From contig JADFUC010001055.1 of assembly GCA_019722365.1 (NCBI GenBank), forward strand, positions 1 through 64,000: a stretch of DNA of 64,000 nt, written 5' to 3'. Below, piece after piece: positions 46,414 through 58,095 of the stretch (positions are counted from its first letter, which is position 1; each line of letters begins with the position of its first letter). A program made the position numbers and the translations under genes. The DNA comes from Lithospermum erythrorhizon (lineage: Eukaryota > Streptophyta > Magnoliopsida > Boraginales > Boraginaceae). The notes under the pieces were generated by a model that did not search any database, was not told where the DNA came from, and saw only the letters and a program-made list of their open reading frames with translations.

Positions 46414-47740
46414 TTATAATGCGTAGAAATTTTTTATTATTTATAATTATGATAATAAAAGCGCTGGAAAATACATTTAGGTATAAGAAATGTTTTATCA
46501 AATCGATTGAGATTATTGTCGATACATTGGTTTAAGCGGATTGTTGGCTAGCTTTGTGATGATAGACTTCAGTTGATATAATCTTGAACTTTGGATTTAG
46601 GACTTGAACGATATAGTCTTGGACTTGGTCTTTGGCTTGGATATGATTTGAGTCGGGATGCATAGCATTTGATCCGTATGGTTGTATGGAGCGATCTTGG
46701 TTTTAGGCAAGTCGTAGGACTGACTTTCTTTGGATATGTGTACAGCTTGGGGTCTTAGTAGCTTGATCGCGTAAAATTTAGATTGATTCGGGTGCTAAGC
46801 GGCTTACTCACGTCTTGAGGTCTTTATCGTATAATATGCTTGTTCTTGTCGAGGGTGCGTAGCGAGAACTTTTTCTGGAGTTGTAGGCCAGGGGCTATGA
46901 CTTATATCTTATGCGGATTTTACTACGAGGGGCCTTTTATGGCAATCTATAGTGATTTGATTTGTGGAGACACAGATTGGTGGTCTGGCTGATTTTTAGA
47001 TTTGATCATGAAATTCATAGATTTGTGCGATGAATTCAACCTATCTCTTGGATTATAAACTATTTGGTGAACAAGTTGAAGATTTTGTGTTGCCCAATGG
47101 TTTCTTGATTTAGAAGCTATTTAAACTTTTGGAGTTGAAGATTTTAATGTTTGTTGGTTTACGTGGTGGTTTCACTTGGCTTGACAAAACTTAAGGAGTT
47201 TTTCTTTGGAGAAATATCTTGGAGGCTGACCTATCTTTAATTCTGGAAGTTTTTTGTTGTATTTTTTTGGTGGTGGAGGTGATGAATTTCGGCTATGAGG
47301 GGTGAGGGGTGGTCATATAGGCTTTCGGGCTTTCTTTTGATTGGTTGATCCATGATCATGTGGATTATGATCTTAACTGTAGATTTTAAGGCAAGATGCA
47401 GATAAATTGATTTTATGAAAGATATTTTTGCTCAAATTATATATTTATGACACTACAGGTCAAGCAACGTTTACATATTGACCCAGACATTTTCTTGATA
47501 TATTAAATTTAGCCCGTATCTTCAGAATCTATTTGTTTAATTGGATTAATTATTATAAAAACCTTATTTTAAACTTTAATTATTTGAGGATTAATTAAGA
47601 TATGCTTCTGTGTTTATTAGTTTTTGAATCAAATACTAATCATCATGTGTAACTGTTCAGGAAATGAATCTTCATTTAACTAATTTCACTTATTAAAATA
47701 AATCAATTAAAATTAATTAATAAATTTCAACTATCTATAA
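46414..47740 (-). mobile_element. Solo Tat-type LTR
   Basis: It follows the Tat LTR layout in the same orientation: 'ttttttattatttat...ataataaaagcgctgg', 'tttatcaaatcgatt', 'ggatatgtgt', 'tcatataggctttcgggc', 'attgacccagacatt', 'aaattaattaataaatttcaactatctata'. It is more diverged from 17285-18898 than the 5' and 3' LTRs of that element are from each other. No internal region is present on either side. Confidence 0.7.
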
Positions 47741-47929
47741 GAGTTTTAGTCATCAAGTATAAATTAGTTTAAAATTAAAATGAAGAGTCATATAGACTTA
47801 TTATTGCTCTCGAAACTAGAAAATCATTTTGGGTTTAGTTTTGTTTGATATTCAGTTTAAAATGGTGGGTGATGATGTGGAAAGTTATGATTGATTAAAT
47901 TTTTTATTTATTAATGGTTCTTAATGATT

Positions 47930-48245
47930 AAAAATATAAATTATATAGTTTTATAACATATTTTTTCTTCTTTTGGTATGTTTTGGATAATACGTACCAT
48001 TTTCTAAAAACAAATTCAATAATTTTAATTATATAATCTTATTTTTACCTTTTAGGTAATCTGTACCAATTTGTTTAATAGAATTTTGAGTGCAATACAG
48101 TCAAGTCATAGAATAATTTTGAGTACAGCTCTTTTTTGAAATTTTAAGAATTGTACCATCTTATAATGGTATATTTTAATAATATATACTCATTGAAATT
48201 AATACGTATGAAGATTAGTAGTATGAGCAATTATTAATGGTAAAT
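47930..48245 (-). repeat. Repeat R, uninterrupted copy
   Basis: Its reverse complement matches 17100-17284 followed by 40255-40365. That is the sequence flanking the Tat element with the element removed, apart from about 47 bp present only here. It is non-coding and AT-rich. Confidence 0.6.
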
Positions 48246-48693
48246 GTGAATTTCAAAGACAAAATGGTTTGCCAAATAAGGAAAGGTAAAATCACTCCAC
48301 GTTTGTTAAAATACACATTCGATCACTCTCTAATCAACTTGGTAGTTTCGATCGCTAATATGTCGCTGTAGAGGGGCCGAACTTTTCAGTCGTATTAGAT
48401 TTGAAGTACAAATCGAAGTTTTCTTCATTTCACGTTTTTGAGGGGATATTTTGTCTTTCTTGAAGCGTATAGTAACATATATCTCATCCTCCCCCTCCCC
48501 CCCCCAATCGCTCTACATTAGACAGAAACTTTACTGAAAGACAAAAAATATAAAAATAGCTTCGATTTGCTTGGCCTCAAAATCAGTTTAAAATAAAGTA
48601 TTTAAAAAAACTATCTCTAATTATCTATAATATGGATTTATTTGAGTTTTCTGAAAGTTGAACATGTCAATCTTATTAGAGTATCTTGTTATG
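48246..48693. other. Unassigned intergenic DNA
   Basis: No ORF or recognised repeat. It contains a pyrimidine stretch with a C run at about 48490-48506. Confidence 0.5.
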
Positions 48694-48906
48694 TACTCCA
48701 TTTGTTTCGTAATAGATGATTATTTAGATAAAAAATAATTTATTAAGGGATTGTAAAAAGCTATATTAAGATTATAAAAAGCTACATTGGAAATGTAAAA
48801 AACTATAATGGAATTGTAAAATGGTACATTGAAATTGTAAATAATCAACTATTATGAAAAAATAATTTTTTTCTAAATAATCATTTATTTTGAAATTGAT
48901 AGAGTA
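48694..48906. mobile_element. 213-bp MITE with long inverted ends
   Basis: Left end 'tactccatttgtttcgtaat' then 'gatgattatttaga'. The reverse complement of the right end reads 'tactctatcaatttcaaaat' then 'aaatgattatttaga'. The imperfect terminal inverted repeats are therefore about 40 bp. The interior is almost wholly a 21-bp tandem repeat. TACTCC ends suggest Stowaway/mariner-type, but this is inference. Confidence 0.65.
48750..48854. repeat. 21-bp tandem repeat
   Basis: Units start at 48750, 48771, 48792, 48813 and 48834 with a strict 21-bp step; the consensus is close to 'attgtaaaaagctacattgga'. The fifth unit decays into the right inverted repeat. Confidence 0.85.
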
Positions 48907-49373
48907 GCATTGATTATTATGTCGTGCTGCATGCATGCACATGTTCTATTTAAGCCTTTCGGCAAACAATAATAAGTAATTATGGCACTATCTGATTAAA
49001 TGTAAGCTTCGTACGGTGATGGTACTAATCAATCCTTCTTTAAGAATTGTTTTAATAAAAATTAGTCAAAAAATATATATATTGAAAATATAAAGGATAA
49101 GTAATTAAAACTATATTATTGATGGATTGATTTTATTTATATAAAAACTAATAAAAAAATACATTAAAAATATAAGAAAAATTTTCTAACTTAAAATTAC
49201 AAGTATTAAAATCTCAATTTTCTAAATTAGAAACACGAGTACAAATTTATGAGGGAGTACATCTATTTATGAACAATCTAATTTGATAGGTACTGTGATG
49301 ATGGTACTAACTACTAATCGATAACATGTTAGTTCTATACGATGACAATATGTCTCCTTATAGGTGTATGTAT
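48907..49373. other. Unassigned AT-rich DNA
   Basis: No gene or element recognised. The 49055-49260 stretch is extremely AT-rich with no open frame. Confidence 0.5.
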
Positions 49374-51059
49374 TGAGATGGATTCGGATAATTCAGGAAG
49401 ATATTATTAGTATTAGTATTATTGTGCAGTATTAGTTTTAGTATTCTTGAGTAAAGTTCTTTATTATTATCGTAAGTATTTGATATTGTCACGCATAAAT
49501 ATGGAGCTAGTTTGCTATTTATTGAGTTTATTGATATAATTTAATTCTACATCGTTAACTAGTAGTACATCGGGAGGCAGCTACCGGATTCTTGGGGCCC
49601 TAAATAAAAATTCCATTATGCTTTTCTTAGGTGGTTTCTATAATGTGACACTCACTTAGGGATTCGTTATTCTCTTTTGTTATTAGGTCGGACATTCGTA
49701 ATTTTATATCTTATTTGGATTCTTCCTTTTTTTTTTTCTCATTTAGAGTTCGAACTATTAATTATTTTTTGTTTGTTTATGTTTTTTGTTATATATATAT
49801 ATATATATATATTAAAAAACTATTAGATTAACTAATGATGATTTAGTGGTTGATGATGATAGTTGGTCAGAATGATCTTACTGACTGTGTAATATGGAAT
49901 TTGAATGCGATTAGTGTATTACGATAATCGTGTTTTTGATGTTGTGGCTAGAAGTAAAGGGATTGATTTGATTAGACCAAGCATGACGTCACATTTCTTT
50001 GTGACTTGTTAATTTTGTATGGAGAAAGAAATCACAGGATGAAGTATGGCCGGCCTAGCGATGCAGTATATTTTGTTTGAGATTTTGGAGTACCGTCATT
50101 CGGTACCTTATTGGTACTTTGAATTCTTTGTTTCCGATGGTCCAGTGATATCGTACCTGATATATTTCTTGTTTGTTTAAAATGATATAATGCCGTTCAT
50201 GAATCTTGGCTTTAATTATTTGAATTTCAAGATATTTAGTTATGTTTTTACTTTCGGCCGGCGTTATTGGTTGTCAGTGGAGCTTGCTATAAATGACCCA
50301 TGATATTGGTTGGGTGTGGATGATGTTTATGAGCGACTACCGTATTGATGAAAATGTCTGGCAATTACATTCATCTTTGTGGTTGATGAAAGTGCTGAAT
50401 GGCGTTCGTTGAAAGATGTTTGATTTTGGTTATCTTGTGATTGACTTTTCCATGTTGGGAGAAAAATTAGTTGATGCCGAGTTGGGTAGAATTTGTTTAT
50501 GATATGTTCTGACGGTTAAATACAACAACAACACAATACAGGTTCGAAAAGAATGGCGTTCCACATGTATTATATTTCCTTTTAGCGATGTTCTCGCCAA
50601 ATGTTTTCTTTATTGGTTCTTTAGCGTGTTCTTCCCTTTGATGTTTTGGTGTTTTGATTTTAAGTTGGGTCATATTTCCAGACTGATTGTTGGTCGGCGA
50701 TAATATCTGCGATGTTTGCGTAATGTTGTGTCCCAATAAGTATCGTAAAGTTTGAGAAGAATGATAAATGTGTGGATGAAGAAGTTTATGAAGATTTAGA
50801 AGATTTTTTATCAAACTCGGAAATCGTATTTTTAAAGATGGACATTTCCACGATGTTCGTACTCGACTTGAGGAGAGGTATTGAGATGGATCAGGATAAT
50901 TAAAGAAAGATATTATTATTATTAATTATTATTACCATAGTTTAGTAATTACTTGGTACGAAGTTACTGTATTACGTAAGTATTTGATATTGTCTTTTAT
51001 AAATATGTAGTTTGCCATATATTTCGTGAAGTTTATTGATATAATTTATTACTCTATCA
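49374..51059 (+). mobile_element. TRIM-like small LTR element
   Basis: Direct repeats of 178 bp at 49374-49551 and 50882-51059 share 'tgagatgga', 'gataatt', 'gatattatta', 'cgtaagtatttgatattgtc', 'ataaatatg' and 'gtttattgatataattta'. Both start TG and end CA. The second is preceded by GAGGAGAGG (50870-50878), a good polypurine tract. That fixes + orientation. The ~1.33 kb interior has no gag or pol and no long ORF on +. A clear primer-binding site or target duplication was not found. Confidence 0.6.
49790..49812. repeat. (TA)n microsatellite
   Basis: Uninterrupted TA repeat of 23 bases inside the TRIM-like element. Confidence 0.9.
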
Positions 51060-52239
51060 TTCTTTTCGGTATATAGCAGTGACTAGTGTATTGATAGTCT
51101 AATCTGATGAAATTGTTTATCAAGCAGGGCTTATTTGTTAAAACCATTAAAAATTTAAAATTAATTAATTTAACATTTTTTTTGTTAAGTTTATTTGATA
51201 AGTAAATATTTTAAGGACGGAATAAATTAAGATTTTATCAAAATCCTTAATAGATTTTTAAGTTAAAATTCTTAACTTAAATTTTTTCCTTTTAGCGATC
51301 GAGTGATAAAATTAGAGATTACAAGCTTGCCATGCCAGTACCTAATTAACAATAATATATATAATTAATAGCCAAAAATAGTATTAATAATAAAATTAAT
51401 AAAATAATAATAATAAAATAATAATAATAATATAATATTAATAATAATAACAAAAATATGTATGATAAAAAATAATTATTATTACAATAATAATAAATAA
51501 TAATATTTATTGATAATAATATATTTTAGTAATCATTCATTCTATTCTATATTAATCATATTTATTATTTATTTATCTATTTTAGTATTATTTTTATTTA
51601 ATATATGATGCATATATATAAATGAAATAGAGTAGGTACAACTCAATTTAAGTCTTTTTCTTGGTGAATATTATTTCCCACTAACAAATTTTCCAACCAC
51701 AAACTTACGCCTATTTTACCGCGTTAGGAAAGTTTGTTATAGTGTACCATTCGCGTACACGATTAATACGTGCGTTAAGTGAGCAGCAGCATGCAGCGGC
51801 CTTGGTGGATATATAAAGCTTTGATTTTTTATGTTTTATTGTTTTAATTTTCTCGATCAGTTCTCAGTGTATTAACATATAATTAATTATTACTAATTAT
51901 CAATTATTACTTGATTATGTCTTGCCAACAATCAATAGAGTTTAATGGTAACTAGTGAAACCACGCCAGCGTTGCCCACGACAAACTCTTTCTGGAAAAC
52001 TTCATTGTAGTTTTGAACATTGCAAATCATAGAAACATTTATTTCAGAGTTACATTACCCGCAAGTTACAAACTTTGGCATCACGAATCCCAGGCATTAT
52101 TCGTTAGCGCTTAAATACGATATGAAAAGGGTAGGTGGAAAGCCTTATGGCACCAGCAAACTTCAAACAAATTGCATACATGATCAAATGCTTATATTAA
52201 TATCGATCTATATTTGCAAAATATGAATAAAAGAGTTAA
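51060..52239. other. Unassigned AT-rich DNA
   Basis: No gene recognised. It includes the trinucleotide-rich tract at 51384-51530. At about 51770-51825 a less AT-rich patch contains 'gatatataaagc', a good TATA-like sequence reading on +, but no reading frame follows; the ORF at 52020-52226 lacks any motif. Confidence 0.45.
51384..51530. repeat. (ATA)n-rich simple repeat
   Basis: A degenerate run of ataataata with interspersed a/t changes, about 150 bp. Confidence 0.8.
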
Positions 52240-52990
52240 CTACGGTGCGTGAAAAATCATAATAAATATACAAACTCCTTTAAATTCGATATATGACATA
52301 CAATTAGCAATGCTTGGTAATCTTTCCACAGTTGATGTAAGGCGTTAAATCCATATGGTTTTTCTATAGATGTGGATGAAAAATCAAAGTGAAACTTTTG
52401 ATTTGATTTTGGACAGCTAAAACAAAATTGGTAAGAATGCCTTTTGGTGATTAGGGTTATATTCTTATATGTTTAACTGTGTAATATATGAATACCATTA
52501 ACGGATTAAACCCTAAGGTCAGCCGAATTGAATCCCAATGAGCGACTTCAAATAATAACTACTAACAGAGTTATTATAGCTCAACTTCTAATAACTAAAT
52601 TAATTAGCTAACAGGATTAATTTATTAAGTTCAATGATTAATAATTTACACGATGGGTATAATTTACCCACGTTTGAATATTTATTGATTGTCATTTCTC
52701 AATTTACCAATATTTTAATTTTAGCAAAAATATATTCATCATATGTGTGGCCTTGACTTTTAAACTCGGAATAATAGCATTTAGTATAAATAATATAATT
52801 AGTATACTTGATTAGCATGAGATGTAACAATCGACATCGTCCGAGGTATTATTATCATGAGAACCGACTAGTAATTACAATTACTATTATTAAACACTTA
52901 GTTTTGGTAATTTCATTTAACTAAACTAGTAAATGAATTGTTACAACGGTGTCTGAAATGTTTATAATTATTAAACTTGATATTCGTTGA
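52240..52990 (-). mobile_element. 3' LTR of copia B
   Basis: A diverged version of the copia A LTR: 'gattagggttatattc', 'attaattagctaac', 'caagcaatatattcat/catatgtgtgg', 'ataatagcatttagtataaataat', 'atcatgagaaccgactagtaatta', 'gtaaatgaattg'. The boundary towards pol is near 52990, where the similarity to the A LTR ends. Confidence 0.6.
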
Positions 52991-54362
52991 TTTACGGCTC
53001 TAGAACTTGAATGATTGCTTTACATTTCTAGTCTGGTAAAGTGTAATATTGACTTTCTACTCGAGTTGAAGGCGGCTAGATGTATGGCGTCCCGTCAGTC
53101 TCGGCTTCATTTAAGTGGCACGAGATACTAAGCATATGGTGGATAAACCCTTATAATACTCAGCGCCTCTTTGGCCTCTGTGTCACCTAACATATGCAAT
53201 TTATGATCCCGTTTGGGGTAAACGTTGTGTGATCATAGATAGTTATATCTACTTTACTAAAAATACTAAAATTACGGTTCTGAAAATATCATATAACCAC
53301 CAGAATACTCATATCTTATAATTTCACAGTTAATCAACTCCTCGGTTAATACCAAAACTACTTGACCCATAAGATTGATTAGAACACCTGACATAACGAT
53401 CAAGAAAATGATGCCAAATCAATCTACATGTTTGTCGTCAAATGCTAGTTGCCTCGAACTACTCGGCTTGTCGACGAAGAGCAAAACATCTTATGTTTAG
53501 GCAGAGAGTTCTGTCGGCACTTCCATATTGCCTCTCTGAAACTATAGATTAGCCTAGAGATTTCCTTTTCACTCGGCGAGGATCTGATAGGTTATAATTT
53601 AAGACATATACATACATAAACATAGCGAATAAATGTATTGTTAATATATAAGAAGCCATAATATTCAATTATTTGTTCACGTAATAAAGAAAGATACACT
53701 AGCTTTCTCACTAAATCTAACACAACATTTTCTAAGATAATGTTAGTGCATACTCGTCATGCTTTCTTTGAGGTAATTATGTGGTTTAATGCTTGGTTGG
53801 CTTGACATTAGTCTCATTGCTACTTTGCATACTTTGATATATGTCCCATTAAGCGTATCTCTGTCAATTGATACTTTAAGGTACATGCTTGGATTGTATT
53901 GATGTGCTCGGGGTTTGGCGAGCATTGGCACAGTATTGTCACATGCTGTTCCCTTTAGCCGCTTTAATAAGCGCGACTCAGCTTAATCGAAATTTTTAAT
54001 CCAAGCGAAGCTTCTTTAAGGTGTCCGATGCTACACAATGTGCTGGGAATTACGTAGTAGAATGGGCTCTGATACTACATTTGGAACTTCTCGAATCTTG
54101 CTCGCGTTAAGGGCAAACACGTACCCGGGCTGGGCGATCATCTTTGTCGGTTTAGCTGACATCGGTGTACCGGTAATAACTTGACTCTTAAATGCCGTAT
54201 ACTAAGAATACATCTTTTTTTTTTTTTCTCGAATGCTTTAGATGCCTTTCACTGCAATCCGGTGGCTCTCTCTATATTAGCTTGGTATCGGATGGTAGCC
54301 TTAGTGCGTATACATCAGTCATGTCTTGTAGCACTAGAGGTATGCTTGATAGAACCTACTTA
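52991..54362 (-). pseudogene. Copia B RNase H and 3' region
   Basis: Decayed copia pol end, homologous to 31040-32520 of copia A. For example, 'actttgatat...ccattaagcgtatctctgtcaattgatactttaaggt' corresponds to 31979-32020. No intact frame is left. Confidence 0.65.
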
Positions 54363-55455
54363 GAATATCGGTGGGTTCGGCTTCAACCCGATGTTTCTCG
54401 AACTAAGGTTCGGCTACCGGCTTGAAATGGCGGAATTGTAACTTTGGTCCGGTTCGAGGTTCCTTGATTCAAGTCGAACCGTTCGAAACGGTTCGGCTCG
54501 GTAACAATAAAACCAAAAAAATTGAATGAAAAATACCTAATTGAATAAAGTTGAATACTGGTGAAATTATAATTGGAGAAGCAAAACATAAAATTAAAAA
54601 TCAAAAGATTGGTAATATTATTAAGTTTACCAAAATCAAAAAGAAAAACATTAAATTGAAACAATTGAATAAAAATGATCAATTTGTAATCCTAATTAAT
54701 CCCAAAACAAAAACGAAATTGGAATTATAACTCAAATCCCAAAATCAAAACATCAAATTGAATATCTAATTAAAATCCCAAAATTAAAAACTAATTGAAA
54801 TCTCAAAATTCAAACTTTTGAATTATACATGCATCCTTTGAAACCCCGTATTTTGCTTGATTTTCTTCAATTCCTACTTGCATATTGATTCTAGGACTTT
54901 GTTCAATTTTTTAAAAAAACTCTTCAAAGAAGCTGAAGCTTGCTTTGCTTGATCTTGATTCATGGTGATTGTGGAAGCGAGAGAGGAGATAGAAAAGAGA
55001 GTGAAAGAGCGGAGATGTAGAACTAGAGACGGTGTTTTTTTTTGCGGGGAAGGGGGGAGGATGAGTTGGGGAGTTGTGAATGAAGTACTATTGTTTTTGT
55101 AATTTGGGGGGAGGCTGAATGGCGAGACCCGATTATGAAATTTATAGCCCCGAACAAAGTGAACTGTCTTGAGGGGGGACAGATTGTGAATGTTTTGGGT
55201 TGTGGTTTGAAGTGCTTAACGGGCTAAAATAGAGGAAACTTAAATGGGGAGGGACTTAAAGTGCTAATTTCAAAAATATTTATTTGGATAAAAAAATTCT
55301 AGAACCGAGCCGAGCTTTTTCAGGCGTTCATTTCGGTTGGCCGAACTCTCGATTTCAAAGTTAGGGTACCTACGTTTGATAAATCGAGTTGAACCTTGAA
55401 TCGAACTGGCCCCCGAGGCAGAATACTGGAATCAAATGGGTTCGTTTCACAGCCA
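54363..55455. mobile_element. Unclassified ~1.1 kb insertion in copia B
   Basis: This block has no counterpart in copia A, whose RT runs straight through the corresponding position (about 32520). Its left end is rich in 'ggttcgg' and 'cgaacc' words; its right end has 'gttgaaccttgaatcgaactgg', giving imperfect inverted similarity. The interior has an A-rich half ('tcaaatcccaaaatcaaaa' words) and a G-rich half (54960-55250). A ~23-bp stretch on the left (54341-54362) is similar to one on the right (from 55462). No transposase frame was seen; it may be a non-autonomous DNA transposon. Confidence 0.5.
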
Positions 55456-58095
55456 CAATGACATACATGATGGACCATATGTAGAAGGCGTAAGGTATGT
55501 CTTCATCTTGATCATCTCGATATTAGTGGTGGGACAACATGACTTCTTGAGTTGAACTTAAATGTCTGCAGGAAGATTACTTCTTGGGTAATTCATTACT
55601 TGCTTTGCAATACACTTATTGATATAAGTGTCGGCAAGAATCGATCGACGATTAGCTCGATCTCGATAATTTTGATTACGAGAATGTATTAATCTTCACC
55701 CGAGTCATGTCGAGAAACATTTACGGCTAATCCTTGATGAGTTTAAGTAACTACACATTGTTTCCAATGATTGAGTATGTAAAACCGACATGAGACTATA
55801 AATGTTATATAATACCGGCTTAATAACTTTTTATACGAAGATTCTTCTTAGTTTACGATGAATTCAAAATCTTTGATTGATTCAAGCCGAAGCGAATTAA
55901 CAATGATCTTGCTTACGACCATAAATGGACTGCTTGCGTACGCTGTAGGTCATTTAGACGTGATATATATAAAACTTGGAGGTTGTATCGTATGCGCATC
56001 TTCACCAATTTCCGTTCGAGGAAGCGATCTTTTACATCCATTTGTCATATTTCATAGTCATAGAATGCAACAATGGCTAAGATTATCGAAGATAGACTTA
56101 AGCTTGACCAGCGGCGAATAGGTTTCATCGTAATTGATTCCATTAGCTTTCTTGAAACCTTTTCGCCCCTGATCTAGCCTTAAAAAATATGAGCATTTCC
56201 GTCTTTGTCATGTTTTATTTCTTAAATGCCATTCACACTGGCTGTTAATTTTCGTTGGATAAATCTAGCGGACGAGCCTTGTTTTGGTACATCGAATCCA
56301 TACCGGACTTCATGGCTATCAGCCGTTTATCGACATTTTTTGCTACTAATTGCTTTACTTTCTATTAAGAGGTAGGCTCGTCACTTTCGGTCATGAAGAT
56401 TACGTAAATACCAGCGATCACGGTTCTTGACGATCTCTAGTGGATCTCATGGGTTGGTTCTTCCTGACTTCTTTGTGGATCAAGAATTAGGTCTTCTATG
56501 TAAGAAGACACTAATTCTTCAATGATGCGTCGATGCGTCTACACCTTAGGTGTATTGGCGGCGACCCCGTCATCTTGAGTTTTCAGGGTGGTTACGCCGT
56601 ATTTTAAATTTCTTACCGGACGGATATTCGCTTTTTAGAAATGCTCTGATCTAGCGACAAATATTTCATTCTCGTACTTTAGATTAGAGCTGGTAATAGC
56701 GGTTTTACATTTTGGATATCCCGATAAAGTAGCATTTATCGTACTAGGGTGCTAGTGTATCTCTTGTTAATTTCTTAATGTAGGCCGCAGCTTGATCCTC
56801 AGAAAACTGACTTGGAAACTTCCCCTGAGCCACAATTCATGAGAAGTTTTCTCTGTGATTTAGTTATTAAGTGTGAGTGTTGCGCTTTGTAGTGCATATC
56901 CTCATAAATTAACTAGTCATGATGGACATTTCATCCGCCGATCGGACCATGTCGAGTAAGGTTCGATTTCTCCTTTTAGACATGCCATTATCATCTGTGG
57001 GTGAGTTGTGAAACAATACCACACTCTCTAAGATGATTGTCGAACTCATGACTCAAATATTCTCCTCCTCTATCAGATCAAACAATCTTTATAGTCTTGT
57101 GTTGGTTTTGTACTTCATTTTTGAAATTCCTTAAATTTCTTGAAGGATTCATGTTTATATTTAAATCCAGTCTGATAACCATTATATCTTATAACCGTGA
57201 GTAAATGTAATGAAGTAATTATAACCACCTGCTACAGATGTGTTCATTGACCAGCATGCGTCGATTGTGTATGATTCTCAATAAATCATTTTTCCTTTCA
57301 TTGTATCTAGTGAAGGGCGATTTAGTAATTTGTCCGATTAAATGAGACTTATCATATGATTCATGTCGAAACCTTGAGTATTCCCGAGGGGAGTAAAGTT
57401 TAACGTCACGGTTCTTGTTTATATGACTGTCTATGATACCGTAGGTATGTAGGGTTTAGAATCTTTAGGCTTATTCCTTTTTAAGATTTATGTTTTATTT
57501 TCGACGGATGTGTCTAAAATATAGACTATTATTTTGGAAGATGCGTTACCATATATTATACCGTTCTTAGAAGTCCTAAATGCATTGGGATCAATTGAAA
57601 ATGAAAAACCTTTGTGTGTCTTCAAAACGAAATAGGAATAATATTTATTTAATAAATATGCACTGATAAGCTTATTGTTTAAGAAAATTTAAAAAGAAAA
57701 AAACGAGGCGGTAGGCAAATTCAAACTAATGGATCCTGCGCGGCCTTGAGCTTGATGCGTTCTGCACGTAGATCCGTATCTGCTTTCAGTGCCCTGCTGC
57801 GAATGCGGTTCTGCGTAATGCGACAACAAATATGAGAACCACGGCCCGGTATCAAGCAGTAGAATTAAAAGTTGTAAACTTCAATAACAAGCAATACCTT
57901 TAGGCTTAGTGGTCGTAAGACCATTTTCATATCTTCATTGAACTTATACGGGTCCATTTCAGTGACCTTTAGGTTTCGCAATAGTAATAGAGATATTATC
58001 TTCAGAGGTACTTTTGAATTTCTTTGTCTTGCGACAGTAATTTCGTTTTCCTCTTTTACTGAAACTTTGGCTACTCTTGCCTTCCATGATTATTT
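55456..58095 (-). pseudogene. Copia B RT, integrase, protease and gag end
   Basis: Continuation of copia B pol. RT N-terminal half lies at 55456-56480 (homologous to 32530-33560), integrase at about 56560-57420, and a decayed protease site 'LLDTGPWFS' near 57830. A Lys/Arg-rich 'YCRKTKKFKS' segment near 58040 is probably the remnant of the gag zinc knuckle. All frames are broken. Confidence 0.75.

Larger units (their letters stand above)
52240..58095 (-). mobile_element. Ty1/copia retrotransposon (copia B), decayed
   Basis: Closely parallel to copia A in order and sequence. The 3' LTR is at low coordinates (about 52240-52990), then RNase H, RT, integrase, protease and gag end on -. Paired landmarks in A and B include the 'catttgtcatatttcatagtcat' RT segment (33116 and 56039), the integrase 'ctcaaatattctcc' (34148 and 57053) and 'aattataaccNcctgctNcagatgtgttca' (34320 and 57218). 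No 5' LTR is found beyond 58100, so it is truncated. A ~1.1 kb foreign insertion lies at 54363-55455. Confidence 0.8.

Noticed and set aside
51811..51822. TATA-like 'gatatataaagc' as the promoter of a host gene
   Set aside because: No coding sequence follows within several kilobases on +; the next downstream feature is a decayed copia LTR.
54064..54076. 'ggctctgatac', resembling the complement of a Met-tRNA primer-binding site
   Set aside because: It lies inside the RNase H region of copia B, aligned with 'gcgattactc' of copia A near 32220, and is not next to an LTR.
30021..58095. Endogenous pararetrovirus as an alternative to the RT-bearing elements
   Set aside because: LTRs, polypurine tracts and the integrase domain before RT in copia order identify LTR retrotransposons; no movement or coat protein motif was seen.
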